A stretch of DNA of 46,470 nucleotides from Bacteroidia bacterium (GCA_030433135.1 JAUILF010000008.1:1-46470), one strand, 5' to 3'; positions 17,062 to 25,413 are shown, numbered from the stretch's first letter. The notes: generated from the letters alone by a model not told the origin. Numbers and translations are program-made.

Positions 17062-17482
17062 TCATTCCTGCCTTTTAATTCCTCCTGTCGCATGGGCATG
17101 GCATCAATGACCGAAAAAAGTTTATCCAATTTGACCGGCTCTTTCTGCCTCAATTTTACCGTTCCATCTAAACCAATTAATATTGCTTCAAATGAAGATT
17201 CCGGAGCAGCATATTTCTATACAACGTATCCGATTTGTGCCAGCTCGGTTCATGAAATAGTTTCCACTGAACTGGTTGCACCAAATAAATCACCAATTTT
17301 CTTTCTTCCAATCCTTCCGTACTTCCCTCCAGTATATCAAATTGGCTGGAAGCCAATGCGTTTTGTTGGTCGTCATACAACACCAACAATAATCTATCCT
17401 TCCAAAGGTGTTTCTCTAGTTCCGAAGTCTGTTTGTATGGTTGCATCCAGATCAGCATACATAGCACAATAGCAGTTAGCAT
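17058..17482 (-). pseudogene. DUF4174 family protein with a -1 type frameshift
   Basis: The 101-aa track ORF starts with a signal-like segment and carries the family N-terminal part (HLWKDRLLLVLYDDQ, then LEERKLVIYLV). It then degenerates near residue 87. In another frame, directly after, the family C-terminus continues: SSFEAILIGLDGTVKLRQ and then VIDAMPMRQEELKGRNE, ending at TGA 17058. Both halves join if one base is added at about 17211-17220 (within TATAGAAATATG), giving about 141 residues, a normal family length. The other frame has a TAG just before the join, which limits where the shift can be. It could be a true mutation, a read error or recoding. The TGA overlaps the CIA30 start. Confidence 0.75.
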
Positions 17483-17607
17483 AGGGCCTTTTCACAGTTA
17501 AACAGCCCTGCCACCGGCTTGTTTAAGACAAAAACCGGAATATGCAATAAGGTCCTGCTGCGAGAGTCCATGGTCCTTTCCGTCAGGTAAGGTCCAAAAC
17601 GTAAGTG

Positions 17608-18309
17608 TTAACCTGCTTTGGTCGACACATTGATATGGAAATTGAAGTAAGGTGATTTCAAATTATGGTAAATACGCAACCACAATGGTAAAATCATCTC
17701 CGTTCCTCTGGCAGTTGTAATGTCTCCCAGGTCCAGGATATGGTTTTCTTTCCAACCAAGTGAAATCAGCCACTCCGATACTCTCGACTTAGCTTCCTGA
17801 TCGTTTCCACTCACAAAAACTGTGTGATCACCTTCTACTATGCCGGGGTTTACCATGACCGGATTGCTCATGGTGTTCAACGTTTTAACCACTTTGAGTG
17901 CAGGATAGGCCTTTTGTATCTGCTCTCCCAGGCTATCGGTATTCGAAACAAAGAGAGACGGTGGAAATCCCTGGCTAAAATCCAGGGGGTTGGAAATATC
18001 GATCAGGATCTTGTCATGCAAAAGATCCTTACCTACGGCATCCAAACTTTCGAAAGCTGCATGGCCATTCATAGCAAAGACAAGAAGATCTCCACTTTCT
18101 TTGACTGCCTCTTGAAAGGTAACCAGTTTGATGTTGGGATGATCCCTGATCCAGTCTCCAATTAGCTTGTTACCCCAAGTATCCTTGCCGGTCTTTTGCA
18201 AAGAATTCCGGACATTCCGTGTTCCCATATAAACCTGATGGCCCAGTTCATGAAGTTTCACGGCTAATGCCTGTCCCACCGATCCTGTTCCCAGTACTGC
18301 TATGTTCAT
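17608..18309 (-). CDS. NAD(P)-binding oxidoreductase, F420/NADP-reductase-like fold
   Basis: A 233-residue protein with an N-terminal Rossmann motif, VLGTGSVGQALA (about 5-16), and TRN after strand 2, which favours NADP. It has the profile of the F420-dependent NADP oxidoreductase family (F420_oxidored); members in organisms without F420 are used with other substrates, so the F420 link should not be assumed. The segment KVVKTLNTMSNPVMVNPG fits the family. It is divergent from an HxlR regulator with two inverted repeats in the 75-100 bp between them, which suggests that regulator controls it, perhaps under oxidative or electrophile stress. Confidence 0.85.
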   Translation of the reverse strand: MNIAVLGTGSVGQALAVKLHELGHQVYMGTRNVRNSLQKTGKDTWGNKLIGDWIRDHPNIKLVTFQEAVKESGDLLVFAMNGHAAFESLDAVGKDLLHDKILIDISNPLDFSQGFPPSLFVSNTDSLGEQIQKAYPALKVVKTLNTMSNPVMVNPGIVEGDHTVFVSGNDQEAKSRVSEWLISLGWKENHILDLGDITTARGTEMILPLWLRIYHNLKSPYFNFHINVSTKAG

Positions 18310-18322
18310 TGATTATGATTTA

Positions 18323-18341
18323 AACTATACTTACTATAGTT
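18323..18341. promoter_or_regulatory. Inverted repeat 1, candidate HxlR operator
   Basis: AACTATA-cttac-TATAGTT is a perfect 7-bp inverted repeat with a 5-bp spacer, 14 bp upstream of the oxidoreductase start. A further half-site, GTATAGTT, lies at 18387-18394. The location in a divergent promoter region beside an HxlR gene supports an operator role. Confidence 0.55.
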
Positions 18342-18349
18342 ACAAACAT

Positions 18350-18384
18350 ATTGATAGTTAAGTATATTAGCAATAACTATCAAT
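18350..18384. promoter_or_regulatory. Inverted repeat 2, candidate HxlR operator
   Basis: ATTGATAGTTA and TAACTATCAAT form a perfect 11-bp inverted repeat separated by 13 bp. It shares the core (T)AACTAT with inverted repeat 1. It lies between the divergent oxidoreductase and HxlR genes, 25 bp before the likely HxlR ATG. Confidence 0.6.
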
Positions 18385-18408
18385 TTGTATAGTTTAAAAA
18401 AGTATCGC

Positions 18409-18789
18409 ATGAAGATCAGGAATGAGGAACACGTATTCAGGATTGACGACAAGATCTATCACTGTGCAATGGATGTTACCATGAATTATATTGGGGGGAA
18501 ATGGAAAACGGTAGTTCTGTGGTATTTGCGAAAAGGAAAGAAAAGGTATGGTGAACTAAGTAAACTGATACCTCAGATTACTGACCGGATGCTATCTATC
18601 ACACTCAAGCAGCTTGAGTCAGACCAGATTATCAACCGGAAGGTGTTCTCCGAAAAGCCTCCTCTGACGGTAGAGTATTCACTGACCCCGTTTGGACAAA
18701 CACTACTTCCGGTTCTTGAGGCCATCGCAGGCTGGGGACGAAAAACAGGAACCAGCAAGGGAAAAATTGTGCGGGCAAAGGAATTGTAA
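18409..18789 (+). CDS. HxlR family winged-helix transcriptional regulator
   Basis: A MarR/HxlR-type DNA-binding protein. The HxlR hallmark is present: YHCAMDVTMNYIGGKWKTVVLWYL, a Cys followed by the GGKW motif, then LSKLIPQITDRMLSITLKQLE (recognition helix) and a wing ending VEYSLTPFGQTLLPVLE. The Cys (residue 19 from this start) is where redox-sensing HxlR proteins such as YodB and HypR carry their sensor thiol. The ORF track begins at TTG 18385, but that codon adjoins the inverted repeat; ATG 18409 fits the family length better. Expected to regulate itself and the divergent oxidoreductase. Confidence 0.9.
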   Translation: MKIRNEEHVFRIDDKIYHCAMDVTMNYIGGKWKTVVLWYLRKGKKRYGELSKLIPQITDRMLSITLKQLESDQIINRKVFSEKPPLTVEYSLTPFGQTLLPVLEAIAGWGRKTGTSKGKIVRAKEL

Positions 18790-18966
18790 CAGCTCCAACA
18801 TATACTTTTCTCGTCATTGGACAAATTTAATGGGGTGGACTGAGCAAGGGCTCTTGGCCCTAACGAAATCGAACGGTAGTTATACACACTTCAATTAAAA
18901 GTTGAGAAGCCCTACTATATAATCCAACGGTAATAACTAACTTTCCTGAAATTTATCCGGATAAAC

Positions 18967-20118
18967 ATGTCATTAAATAAGAGCTATACCATCTGCCTGA
19001 TCCTTTGCCTTCTTGTCTGTTCGAGATCTCTGATGGCACAGGAGACCCACGAACATTCACATGATCACACCCACCATGCGCATGAACTTGCCAACAATCA
19101 CACTGAACATTCGCATTCACATGATTTGCTACATGATCAATCTAACTCCAGGCAAGCAAAACTGGTGACCGGTCAGGGAGATTTTATCTTCTCCTGGGAT
19201 GAAGAACTGACAGCAGCATTCCCTGAAGAAGCCCATGAATTTGAACCAGGCATGCATGGCGGATTTAATGAAGACCCCGAAACCGGCATCGTTTATACAG
19301 GTATTCCCGGATATGGACTTTGCTCCATCAGTCCTGATCTGACCACATGGACAACTATTGGAACCGATGAACGTCTGAAGGATAATATACACGGTATTGT
19401 ATTCTTTGTTCACAAAGGGACCAAATATCTTGCAGTGGCACAGGAAGGAAAAAGAGTCCTGGTGCTAACCCTGGATGGCTCGGTTGTGAGTGAAATCCTT
19501 AAGCCCACCGGAACAGAGTTTAAGTTTGCCCCAGCCAACACATTCTTTTCAGCTGAGGACAGCAATTTTGGTGTAACGGATGTCACTTATCTAAAAGGGA
19601 CTATATATGTGGCCCATGGTTACTCTAAAGGCGACTTTGTCATGACCATCGAAGAAAAGGGCGGTGAATGGAGCTGGGGATCCTTAGCCTGGGGTGGTAA
19701 GGGTGACCAACCTGGTCAATTCCAGACAGCTCATGGAATATATGCCCACGATAACCACATCCTGGTCGCTAATCGCGCAGCTGGTCAGGTGGTAAAGTTC
19801 ACCAGAAAAGGAAAATATGTAGAAACGTTCCAGGATATTCCCGAAGGTAGTCTGGTTTGCAATGTTTCCTACAAAGCAGAACAATTTTTTCTAAATGCAC
19901 TGGAAGCATTAGAGAATCAAAAATCAGCACCGATTTACGTGCACTCCGGTGACGAACTTCTTTCGACGGTCATCCCCGGTGACCTGGACATACCGATTCT
20001 TACGAACATACACCAGGTATGGCCACATTTCATTGAAAAGGATGGCAGCAGTCATTTGTACCTGCTGGTGCATGGGTGGAATCAGGGAAAATATGCTGTA
20101 CTGAAGCTCGAAGAATAA
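18967..20118 (+). CDS. Secreted protein with His-rich N-terminus and NHL-like beta-propeller
   Basis: The 383-residue protein has a signal peptide (1-25, ending SRSLMAQ) and then a His-rich segment (26-58) with 12 His in 33 residues (HSHDHTHHAHE, then HTEHSHSHD). Such segments usually bind Zn, Ni or Cu. The rest is a six-bladed beta-propeller by repeat pattern (GIVYTGIPGYGL, NIHGIVFF, GTIYVAHGY, QTAHGIYAHDNHILVANRAAGQVVKF, and IHQVWPHFIEKDGSSHLYL). I recognise no named family. It stands alone on the + strand. A metal-buffering or metal-sensing periplasmic role is an inference from composition. Confidence 0.8.
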   Translation: MSLNKSYTICLILCLLVCSRSLMAQETHEHSHDHTHHAHELANNHTEHSHSHDLLHDQSNSRQAKLVTGQGDFIFSWDEELTAAFPEEAHEFEPGMHGGFNEDPETGIVYTGIPGYGLCSISPDLTTWTTIGTDERLKDNIHGIVFFVHKGTKYLAVAQEGKRVLVLTLDGSVVSEILKPTGTEFKFAPANTFFSAEDSNFGVTDVTYLKGTIYVAHGYSKGDFVMTIEEKGGEWSWGSLAWGGKGDQPGQFQTAHGIYAHDNHILVANRAAGQVVKFTRKGKYVETFQDIPEGSLVCNVSYKAEQFFLNALEALENQKSAPIYVHSGDELLSTVIPGDLDIPILTNIHQVWPHFIEKDGSSHLYLLVHGWNQGKYAVLKLEE

Positions 20119-20269
20119 GTGATTTATTCTTTTGCTGTCAATCTTAGTGTACGAATTGTTGACTCTAGGCTAAATTAAGAATTGGTATCTGCAAAATACA
20201 CTCACTGCCTGGGTTGCCTCGTAGCAGAGAATGTACTGATGCCTGGCGATAGGTTTTTAAAGCAATTGC

Positions 20270-20460
20270 AACCTTGTTTTACTGGTTGTAGGCCCACGGC
20301 CGTGCGCCAGTGCTGACAGCATCGTCAGTAGTGGCGTCCTTTGGCAGAAGTTACTCTACGTTACTTTTTGCTAGATCAAAAAGTAACCAAAAAATCACGG
20401 CTGTGGAGCCTTTGGTGGAAACTTCCAGCTCGCCCGCGCACAATCCGAGCCGTTTAATCC
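20270..20460 (+). repeat. Dispersed hairpin repeat, family 2, copy 2
   Basis: Shares GTAGGCCCACGGCCGTG and GTGGCGTCCTTTGGCA with copy 1. It holds an 11-bp perfect hairpin at 20360-20387, GTTACTTTTTG, a 6-nt loop and CAAAAAGTAAC. The GTTACTTTTTG..CAAAAAGTAAC motif is widespread in Bacteroidota intergenic DNA as I recall. It also carries a smaller hairpin, CTGACAGCATCGTCAG, in the leader. Confidence 0.65.
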
Positions 20461-20616
20461 TTCGATTCATATTCGTTTACGACTGGAGAATATACATCGC
20501 AAAAATTGTTTTCATAAACTTAAAAACACTACGCGGATTGCTTCTTTTGCTTTGCTCTGGAAGTTTCTATTTCGCCAAATTCTCCAAGGCCGGTCCATTT
20601 AACCAGTCAACTTAAA

Positions 20617-20899
20617 TTAATGCTGAAGTCCTAAAATCACCGTGGTTGACGAGGCAATATATCGGTTGGTATATAAAGACCTGTCTCCCTCCAGGAGAGG
20701 ATAAACGATGCCAGGTGCGGTGAGAATGCCAGTGCAAGATGGGGATCTCAGTACCCACCCCATGGCCACGGAATTGACGTCCTTCTTTTTCTATTTCAAC
20801 CTGGTCTCTTTCATATGATGCTGAATCCACGTCTAATACCTTGCAACTATAAACTATCAAACTGAAGTGATTCCCATATGACGATATACCACCAACCAA
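20617..20899 (-). pseudogene. Possible frameshifted gene remnant
   Basis: The track ORF starts MVGGISSYGNHFSLIVYSCKV-like and reads sensibly up to EIEKEGRQFRG. After that the +1/-1 frame from 20763 (MGWVLRSPS, then TAPGIVYPLLEGDRSLYTNR) looks more protein-like to its stop at 20617 than the track frame does. A frameshift near 20760 is suggested. No family is recognised, and the reading is weak. Confidence 0.22.
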
Positions 20900-20914
20900 A
20901 AGACAATCACATTA

Positions 20915-21151
20915 TTAATTGATTCTCGAAATTACATTGTTTCCTTTATACTCACTCACGTATGGCCAATTACAAACTATTTTATGCCCTTTATAAACAA
21001 TCAAATAGGCAGAGTACCAATCGGATGGACTGAGACTTTCGCATCCTTTCAGTTGATGATCTTCAGCATATTCTTGAATTGCTGATCTGAACAGGTCCGA
21101 GGTGTCAGGAATTCGACTTATTAAGAGATCAGACTCATAAATAACCGGGAG
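20915..21151 (-). pseudogene. Gene fragment without a start codon
   Basis: An open frame of about 78 codons ends at TAA 20915 and reads ESDLLISRIPDTSDLFRSA, then KGCESLSPSDWYSAYLIVYK and later YKGNNVISRIN. This looks like real protein, but there is no ATG, GTG or TTG at its upstream end and an in-frame TAG closes it at 21152-21154. It may be the 3' remnant of a disrupted gene. No family is recognised. Confidence 0.3.
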
Positions 21152-21196
21152 CTAAAAATCCAGTGGGCGGGTGAACCCGGACTTGTCAGATCATCT

Positions 21197-21775
21197 TTAG
21201 TCCGGCCTTCCAATAATCTGATGCCTCCAAAGTGCCACTACATGGGTCACAGCATGGGGCTCATCAGGGTACTTCTCCAATAACTCCTGACGAATTTTAT
21301 TGGCTTTGTCCAGAGTGTCAATCAATCCATATTGATTCTGGTCCTTTGGGAGGAAAATATCATCAAATCCGCCACAATTGGTCAATGCACTAATGGTAAA
21401 ATACTCATCAATCAGATCATATCCGATAAACTCGAAATCCTTGACCTCCCTGTCTCTGCATTCCTTACCTGGGAGTATGACTCCGGCAAGGAGATTGAAA
21501 ACCGGCACATTAATCATGCGCTGCAGCACATAGTCCACCGTTGTGTAAAAATCAGTTTGCATATTGTATCCATCGTGAGTTTCTGGACCATCAACAAAAA
21601 ATGACCAATCCTGAGCATTCTCATAATCGGGCCGTACAAGTGACTTGTTCAACAGGTTATCCAATGAAATGATTTCCTGGCAGTGATGCAACCTGCTAAA
21701 ACTTGTATAACTCTCCCAATCTTCCGGAAAGCGACGGTCAAAGGAGGCTCTCGCACCATATGTGATCTGATCCAT
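21197..21775 (-). CDS. Hypothetical protein, 192 aa
   Basis: No family recognised. The protein is acidic and cytosolic by appearance (no signal peptide or membrane helix), rich in Asp, Tyr and aromatic residues, and contains the distinct segments YGARASFDRRFPEDWESY, FFVDGPETHDGYN and FFIGYD-like FEFIGYDLIDEYFTISALTNC. The ATG start at 21775 is followed by an uninterrupted, well-composed frame. It lies 27 bp downstream of the serine hydrolase gene on the same strand and may be cotranscribed with it. Confidence 0.65.
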   Translation of the reverse strand: MDQITYGARASFDRRFPEDWESYTSFSRLHHCQEIISLDNLLNKSLVRPDYENAQDWSFFVDGPETHDGYNMQTDFYTTVDYVLQRMINVPVFNLLAGVILPGKECRDREVKDFEFIGYDLIDEYFTISALTNCGGFDDIFLPKDQNQYGLIDTLDKANKIRQELLEKYPDEPHAVTHVVALWRHQIIGRPD

Positions 21776-21802
21776 TTAGATGGACTTTCCCATCAATTTA
21801 AT

Positions 21803-22906
21803 TCATTGCAATGCATTGATCAAGGCCAACAAGATGTTATGTGATCTTTGATGACCATATCCCTGTCCATAAGCACTGGACAGAAGTGCTACCACCATTT
21901 GTTTATCCGGAATGATCACCAGAATGTTTCCACCATTCCCTGAAGCGAAGAAAAACTCAATAGTTTCCCCTTCGATTTCTCTTTCAGCCAGATACCACAA
22001 GTACCCATACGCCTCCGAAAAGGGATTATTTCCCGAAATATCAATCCATGGCTTACTTATTTCGGCTATCCATTTCGCACTGACAATTTGCCTTCCCTGC
22101 CAGGCTCCTTTATTCAGGACCATCTGACCGATCCTGGCAAAATCCAGGGTGGATAAATAAAGGTTACCCATGCCTGCTGTCCTGCCCATTGGGCTGCTAA
22201 ACCAATAGTACTGATCAATTCCAATGGGTTTAAAAAGATATTTCCCGGCAAATTCTTCGAGAGACAGTCCACTTACCTCTTCTACAATAGCACCAAGCAG
22301 AAATGCACACACATCCGTGTAGACCCAGTTTTCACCAGGATTGTCGACGGAGGGCAAAGCCAGCACATATTTCAACCAATCCTTCCGCCCTACCCAATTA
22401 CCAGCGTTCCCTCTTGACCCCGAGTTATCAGAATCAGCATCAAGCCCGGATGACATGGTTAACAAATGGCCAAGCCTAATATCCCTGTATGCGGGAGACA
22501 AAATGGATTGGTATTCACCATCGGCAAAAAAATCATACACGGACTGATCAACATTACGAATAAGCCCCTGGTCAATAGCAATGCCGACCAGCAAAGCCGT
22601 TACACTCTTTCCCGCTGATCTGATATCATGAATAGTCTCACGCCAATATGTACTGAAATACTCTTCAATTACCAGACTTCCATCTTTGATTACCACCATT
22701 CCCCGAAAATCAGGCGGCGGGGTTTCACGAATGAGATTCAACAATAACCGAATCGAGTCTTCCTTAAAACCCGCTTCTGACCATGAAGCCACAGACATTT
22801 CTTCGAAATCAGCTTCCTCTGCATCGGAATGAGACTGAGCATCAGTACTGATCACCCATAAACCCAACATGATTATTAGAACTATGTCTGGTAACCTTCC
22901 TTTCAT
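21803..22906 (-). CDS. Secreted serine hydrolase, beta-lactamase/PBP class C family
   Basis: A 367-residue exported protein with a signal peptide (1-24, ending STDAQ). The nucleophile motif is SAGK (Ser97, Lys100) in DIRSAGKSVTALLVG, the Tyr motif is YTD (about 197, normally YxN), and a C-terminal FFASGNGGNILVIIP holds the third motif. This is the beta-lactamase-related serine hydrolase (DUF/EstB/AmpC-like) fold. Members act as esterases, D-aminopeptidases or lactamases; the actual substrate is unknown. It is separate from the class D beta-lactamase at 37 kb. Confidence 0.87.
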   Translation of the reverse strand: MKGRLPDIVLIIMLGLWVISTDAQSHSDAEEADFEEMSVASWSEAGFKEDSIRLLLNLIRETPPPDFRGMVVIKDGSLVIEEYFSTYWRETIHDIRSAGKSVTALLVGIAIDQGLIRNVDQSVYDFFADGEYQSILSPAYRDIRLGHLLTMSSGLDADSDNSGSRGNAGNWVGRKDWLKYVLALPSVDNPGENWVYTDVCAFLLGAIVEEVSGLSLEEFAGKYLFKPIGIDQYYWFSSPMGRTAGMGNLYLSTLDFARIGQMVLNKGAWQGRQIVSAKWIAEISKPWIDISGNNPFSEAYGYLWYLAEREIEGETIEFFFASGNGGNILVIIPDKQMVVALLSSAYGQGYGHQRSHNILLALINALQ

Positions 22907-23016
22907 ATAGCTATCGCGGAATTTAGTTAAATGATAAAATCACCAGCTCAATATGATTAATGTCCATTGGTATTCGATCGACAATTCCCGGCCTGATTCC
23001 CAACATGCTCTTTCAA

Positions 23017-23379
23017 TCAATAAAATTCTCCAAAATGCCACAACACTCCCGACGGATCATGTAAAAAACATTCACGACCCCAATCATTATCAGCGATCGG
23101 AGTCAGACGGACATCATCATACTTATGGTGTAAACCCAGATTCTGCAACTCCTCCCAATACCTCATTACATCATCTACTTCAAGAAACAACATACTATTA
23201 TCCACCCAGTCCTTCACATAATAATCCTGAAGATAGAATCCCATTCCATCCACTCTGAAGTAGGACATGTCTGCTGACACGGGTACTTCCTCAAAACCCA
23301 GGTCGCGATAGAAAGACCGGGAAAGGCCGAAGTTCTTACAACCTATAAATGCGCGAAGTGATTTTGCCTTATGTTCCAT
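23017..23379 (-). CDS. VOC-superfamily (glyoxalase/bleomycin-resistance-like) protein
   Basis: A 120-residue single VOC module. It shows the two-half pattern: SLRAFIGCKNFGLSRSFYRDLGFEEV in the first half, and the terminal FLHDPSGVLWHFGEF in the second, typical of the superfamily. Such proteins may be glyoxalases, dioxygenases or bleomycin-binding proteins; residues are not enough to choose. The gene stands alone on the minus strand between the serine hydrolase and a membrane protein gene. Confidence 0.88.
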   Translation of the reverse strand: MEHKAKSLRAFIGCKNFGLSRSFYRDLGFEEVPVSADMSYFRVDGMGFYLQDYYVKDWVDNSMLFLEVDDVMRYWEELQNLGLHHKYDDVRLTPIADNDWGRECFLHDPSGVLWHFGEFY

Positions 23380-23423
23380 ATGATACTAATAATTATAATC
23401 GGTAAACAAATTCGTGTAGTACA

Positions 23424-23861
23424 TCAAGGTATCGCCTCCGACGGCTTCCGTTGATGATTTTCAGCCATTTCCACAGCGGCCTTAAGCATACCGATCAGGC
23501 TGATGCCCATCACAATAAAGCCTATGGCTAATTGCTCCAGGAAATCATTTCCTGAAAAAAACAGTCCAAATATGCCCGCACCCGTTATTAAAAATATCAA
23601 GACTATGAGGTAGATGATAAAATATCTGGACCACCTCGGACTACCAAAAATTCGGGAAGCCAATTTATAATGGGTTTTCCTGGTATCCTGCAAGGTCGAA
23701 AAACTGATTCCCAGTCCAAGGAAGACCATGGCCTTATTAACCGATGAAGTATAGGAATCCACATCAAAAAGCAGGGGTTCGTAGGCATAATACAACCCGA
23801 GCAGCATACAGGGATACAGCAGATAACTCAGGTAATGAAACGATCTTCTAAATCCTTCCAC
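23424..23861 (-). CDS. Hypothetical membrane protein, 145 aa, three to four helices
   Basis: No family recognised. Hydrophobic segments at about 10-28, 40-56, 78-100 and 108-130 indicate an integral membrane protein; the C-terminus is hydrophilic (MAENHQRKPSE). The start is 16 bp from the end of the palindromic repeat at 23878, so the repeat occupies what should be its promoter region. Whether it is expressed from within the repeat is unknown. Confidence 0.7.
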   Translation of the reverse strand: MEGFRRSFHYLSYLLYPCMLLGLYYAYEPLLFDVDSYTSSVNKAMVFLGLGISFSTLQDTRKTHYKLASRIFGSPRWSRYFIIYLIVLIFLITGAGIFGLFFSGNDFLEQLAIGFIVMGISLIGMLKAAVEMAENHQRKPSEAIP

Positions 23862-23877
23862 AGGTTTGGTTTTTTGG

Positions 23878-24064
23878 TTTAACCCGGATTATGTAATGGG
23901 GTTTTGTCGTGAGAGTCAAAGATACAATAAAGACGGGCGCTCCAAGTGCTTTTTGACTCGCAAACATAGTCGCTGTTATGGTGAGAATCAAAAAGTGCTT
24001 ATGTGCCCGTATTTGCAGTAGCTTTGGCTCGTAATAGAAAATCTATTGCATAGTCCGGGTTTAA
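23878..24064 (-). repeat. Palindromic dispersed repeat, copy B (187 bp)
   Basis: This is the inverse copy of 1166-1466. It begins TTTAACCCGGATTATGTAAT and ends TGCATAGTCCGGGTTTAA. Shared internal blocks include ATACGGGCACATAAGCACTT and GAGTCAAAAAGCACTTGGAG (both read on the minus strand). The central part is short (about 20 bp) and lacks the small hairpins of copy A, so copy A probably received nested insertions. It lies between a Gfo/Idh/MocA gene and a membrane protein gene. Confidence 0.8.
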
Positions 24065-24117
24065 GCGATAAGGTAACAGTTTATGGGATGAGCGTCATCA
24101 ATATTAGATCAATGCTT

Positions 24118-25215
24118 CTATTTCATCGATACCACCCTGCCTTCATTGGCGCTGATTCGAGCAGCATCCAACACTTCAACCACCAGGAGGTTGTTCTCCA
24201 GTGCATACGGATCAAATGGCTCCAGGGATATTTCATTTCTGATCACAGCCACAAACAGGGCAAAGGGGTCATCATATGGTGGTTTCCTCTCCTCAAGTTG
24301 GACGGTCTCTTCCTCGTAATCAGAATATCCCGCTGACATACGAACTCTCATTTGATGATGATCATCTGCAAAAATGGAACCGGTCTCACCGTAGATTTCC
24401 ATATCCTTTCTCCCAATAGGCCAGTTCCAGGAAGGCTGAATTATTGCATTGTACCTATCGTACCTTAAAATAATAGTGGCATCATCGTCCACATCCGGAT
24501 TGTTTTCCGGTTGCAATTGCTGAGTCATGGCCAATACAACCTCCGGTCTTGAATTCTTTGTCATCCAATTCATCAGACTTACCCCGTAGCACCCAAAATC
24601 CGTAATGGCTCCTCCCCCATTAAGCACAGGGTCAAGCAACCAGTCCAGAAAATCCTGGCTTATGTTCAGGATTTTTGGTCCCTTATGCCCATCTCTGACG
24701 ACAACTTTTCGAAGGTCTCCAATCCTGCCCTCATTCAAGAGGTCAATAGCCTTTTCATTGGTGGGATACCAACTCGTTTCAAAATTGGTCAAAAGATGAA
24801 TCCCGTGTTCTCCAGCTAACTGACTCATTTTGTTAGCATGATCCATACTTACTGCCAGTGGCTTTTCTACCATTACATGTATTCCCCTCGGTGCACACTT
24901 TTCAACCACCTCCAGATGCTCATAAATACTTCCAAAAGCCAATACTGCCTCCGGCGTATGTTCTTCAAACATCTCATCCATGGATGGATACCAAAGATCC
25001 TTAGACAACTGGTGCTGGTTCAGTAGTCTTTCCGCCAGGTCTCTGTCTGGTTCTACGATGGCCACCACTGTGAGGTCCCCTACATCTTCCCGACTCAGAA
25101 TCCATCCTACATGCCCATGGGTCAAACCCACTACCGCCATCTCAACCGGTTGCTGTGAGTGCAGAAGCAATACATGGGCACAAAGACATACTGCTAGTAA
25201 AGGCCATTTTCTCAT
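24118..25215 (-). CDS. Secreted Gfo/Idh/MocA family oxidoreductase
   Basis: A 365-residue NAD(P)-dependent sugar or polyol oxidoreductase-type protein with a signal peptide (1-20, ending LLLHSQ). The Rossmann region is MAVVGLTHGHVGWIL, where the usual GxGxxG is altered to GLTHGHVG. The family motif EKP is present in VMVEKPLAVSMDHA (about 115-128), and the C-terminal half has the open-sheet domain (FGCYGVSLMNWM, and SWNWPIGRKDMEIYGETGSI). Exported members in Bacteroidota act on glycans by inference. The substrate is unknown. It seems to be a single transcription unit. Confidence 0.9.
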   Translation of the reverse strand: MRKWPLLAVCLCAHVLLLHSQQPVEMAVVGLTHGHVGWILSREDVGDLTVVAIVEPDRDLAERLLNQHQLSKDLWYPSMDEMFEEHTPEAVLAFGSIYEHLEVVEKCAPRGIHVMVEKPLAVSMDHANKMSQLAGEHGIHLLTNFETSWYPTNEKAIDLLNEGRIGDLRKVVVRDGHKGPKILNISQDFLDWLLDPVLNGGGAITDFGCYGVSLMNWMTKNSRPEVVLAMTQQLQPENNPDVDDDATIILRYDRYNAIIQPSWNWPIGRKDMEIYGETGSIFADDHHQMRVRMSAGYSDYEEETVQLEERKPPYDDPFALFVAVIRNEISLEPFDPYALENNLLVVEVLDAARISANEGRVVSMK

Positions 25216-25413
25216 TTGATCTTTTTAAGTACAAATTCAAAGCTTGAAGAAAAGGTAGAAAACTTCTGAGTATAACCGATAACACCTAATTTCTGCACAT
25301 TTTCACTTTTGAAGTCGGGAATAAACCCCTTTTGGTCGGATCTATTTACTTTCTCGCCACTTTCAGTATAATTTGAATGGTGCGCACATTTTACCGTTGA
25401 TCAAGAGCAAAAA

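Larger units (their letters stand above)
20119..21196. other. Degraded 1-kb region without intact genes
   Basis: This gap holds a family-2 dispersed repeat (about 20270-20460) and, on the minus strand, two fragments that look like eroded coding sequence (20617-20899 and 20915-21151). No intact gene can be supported; the 101-aa ORF at 20310-20615 lies across the repeat and is rejected. Confidence 0.6.
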
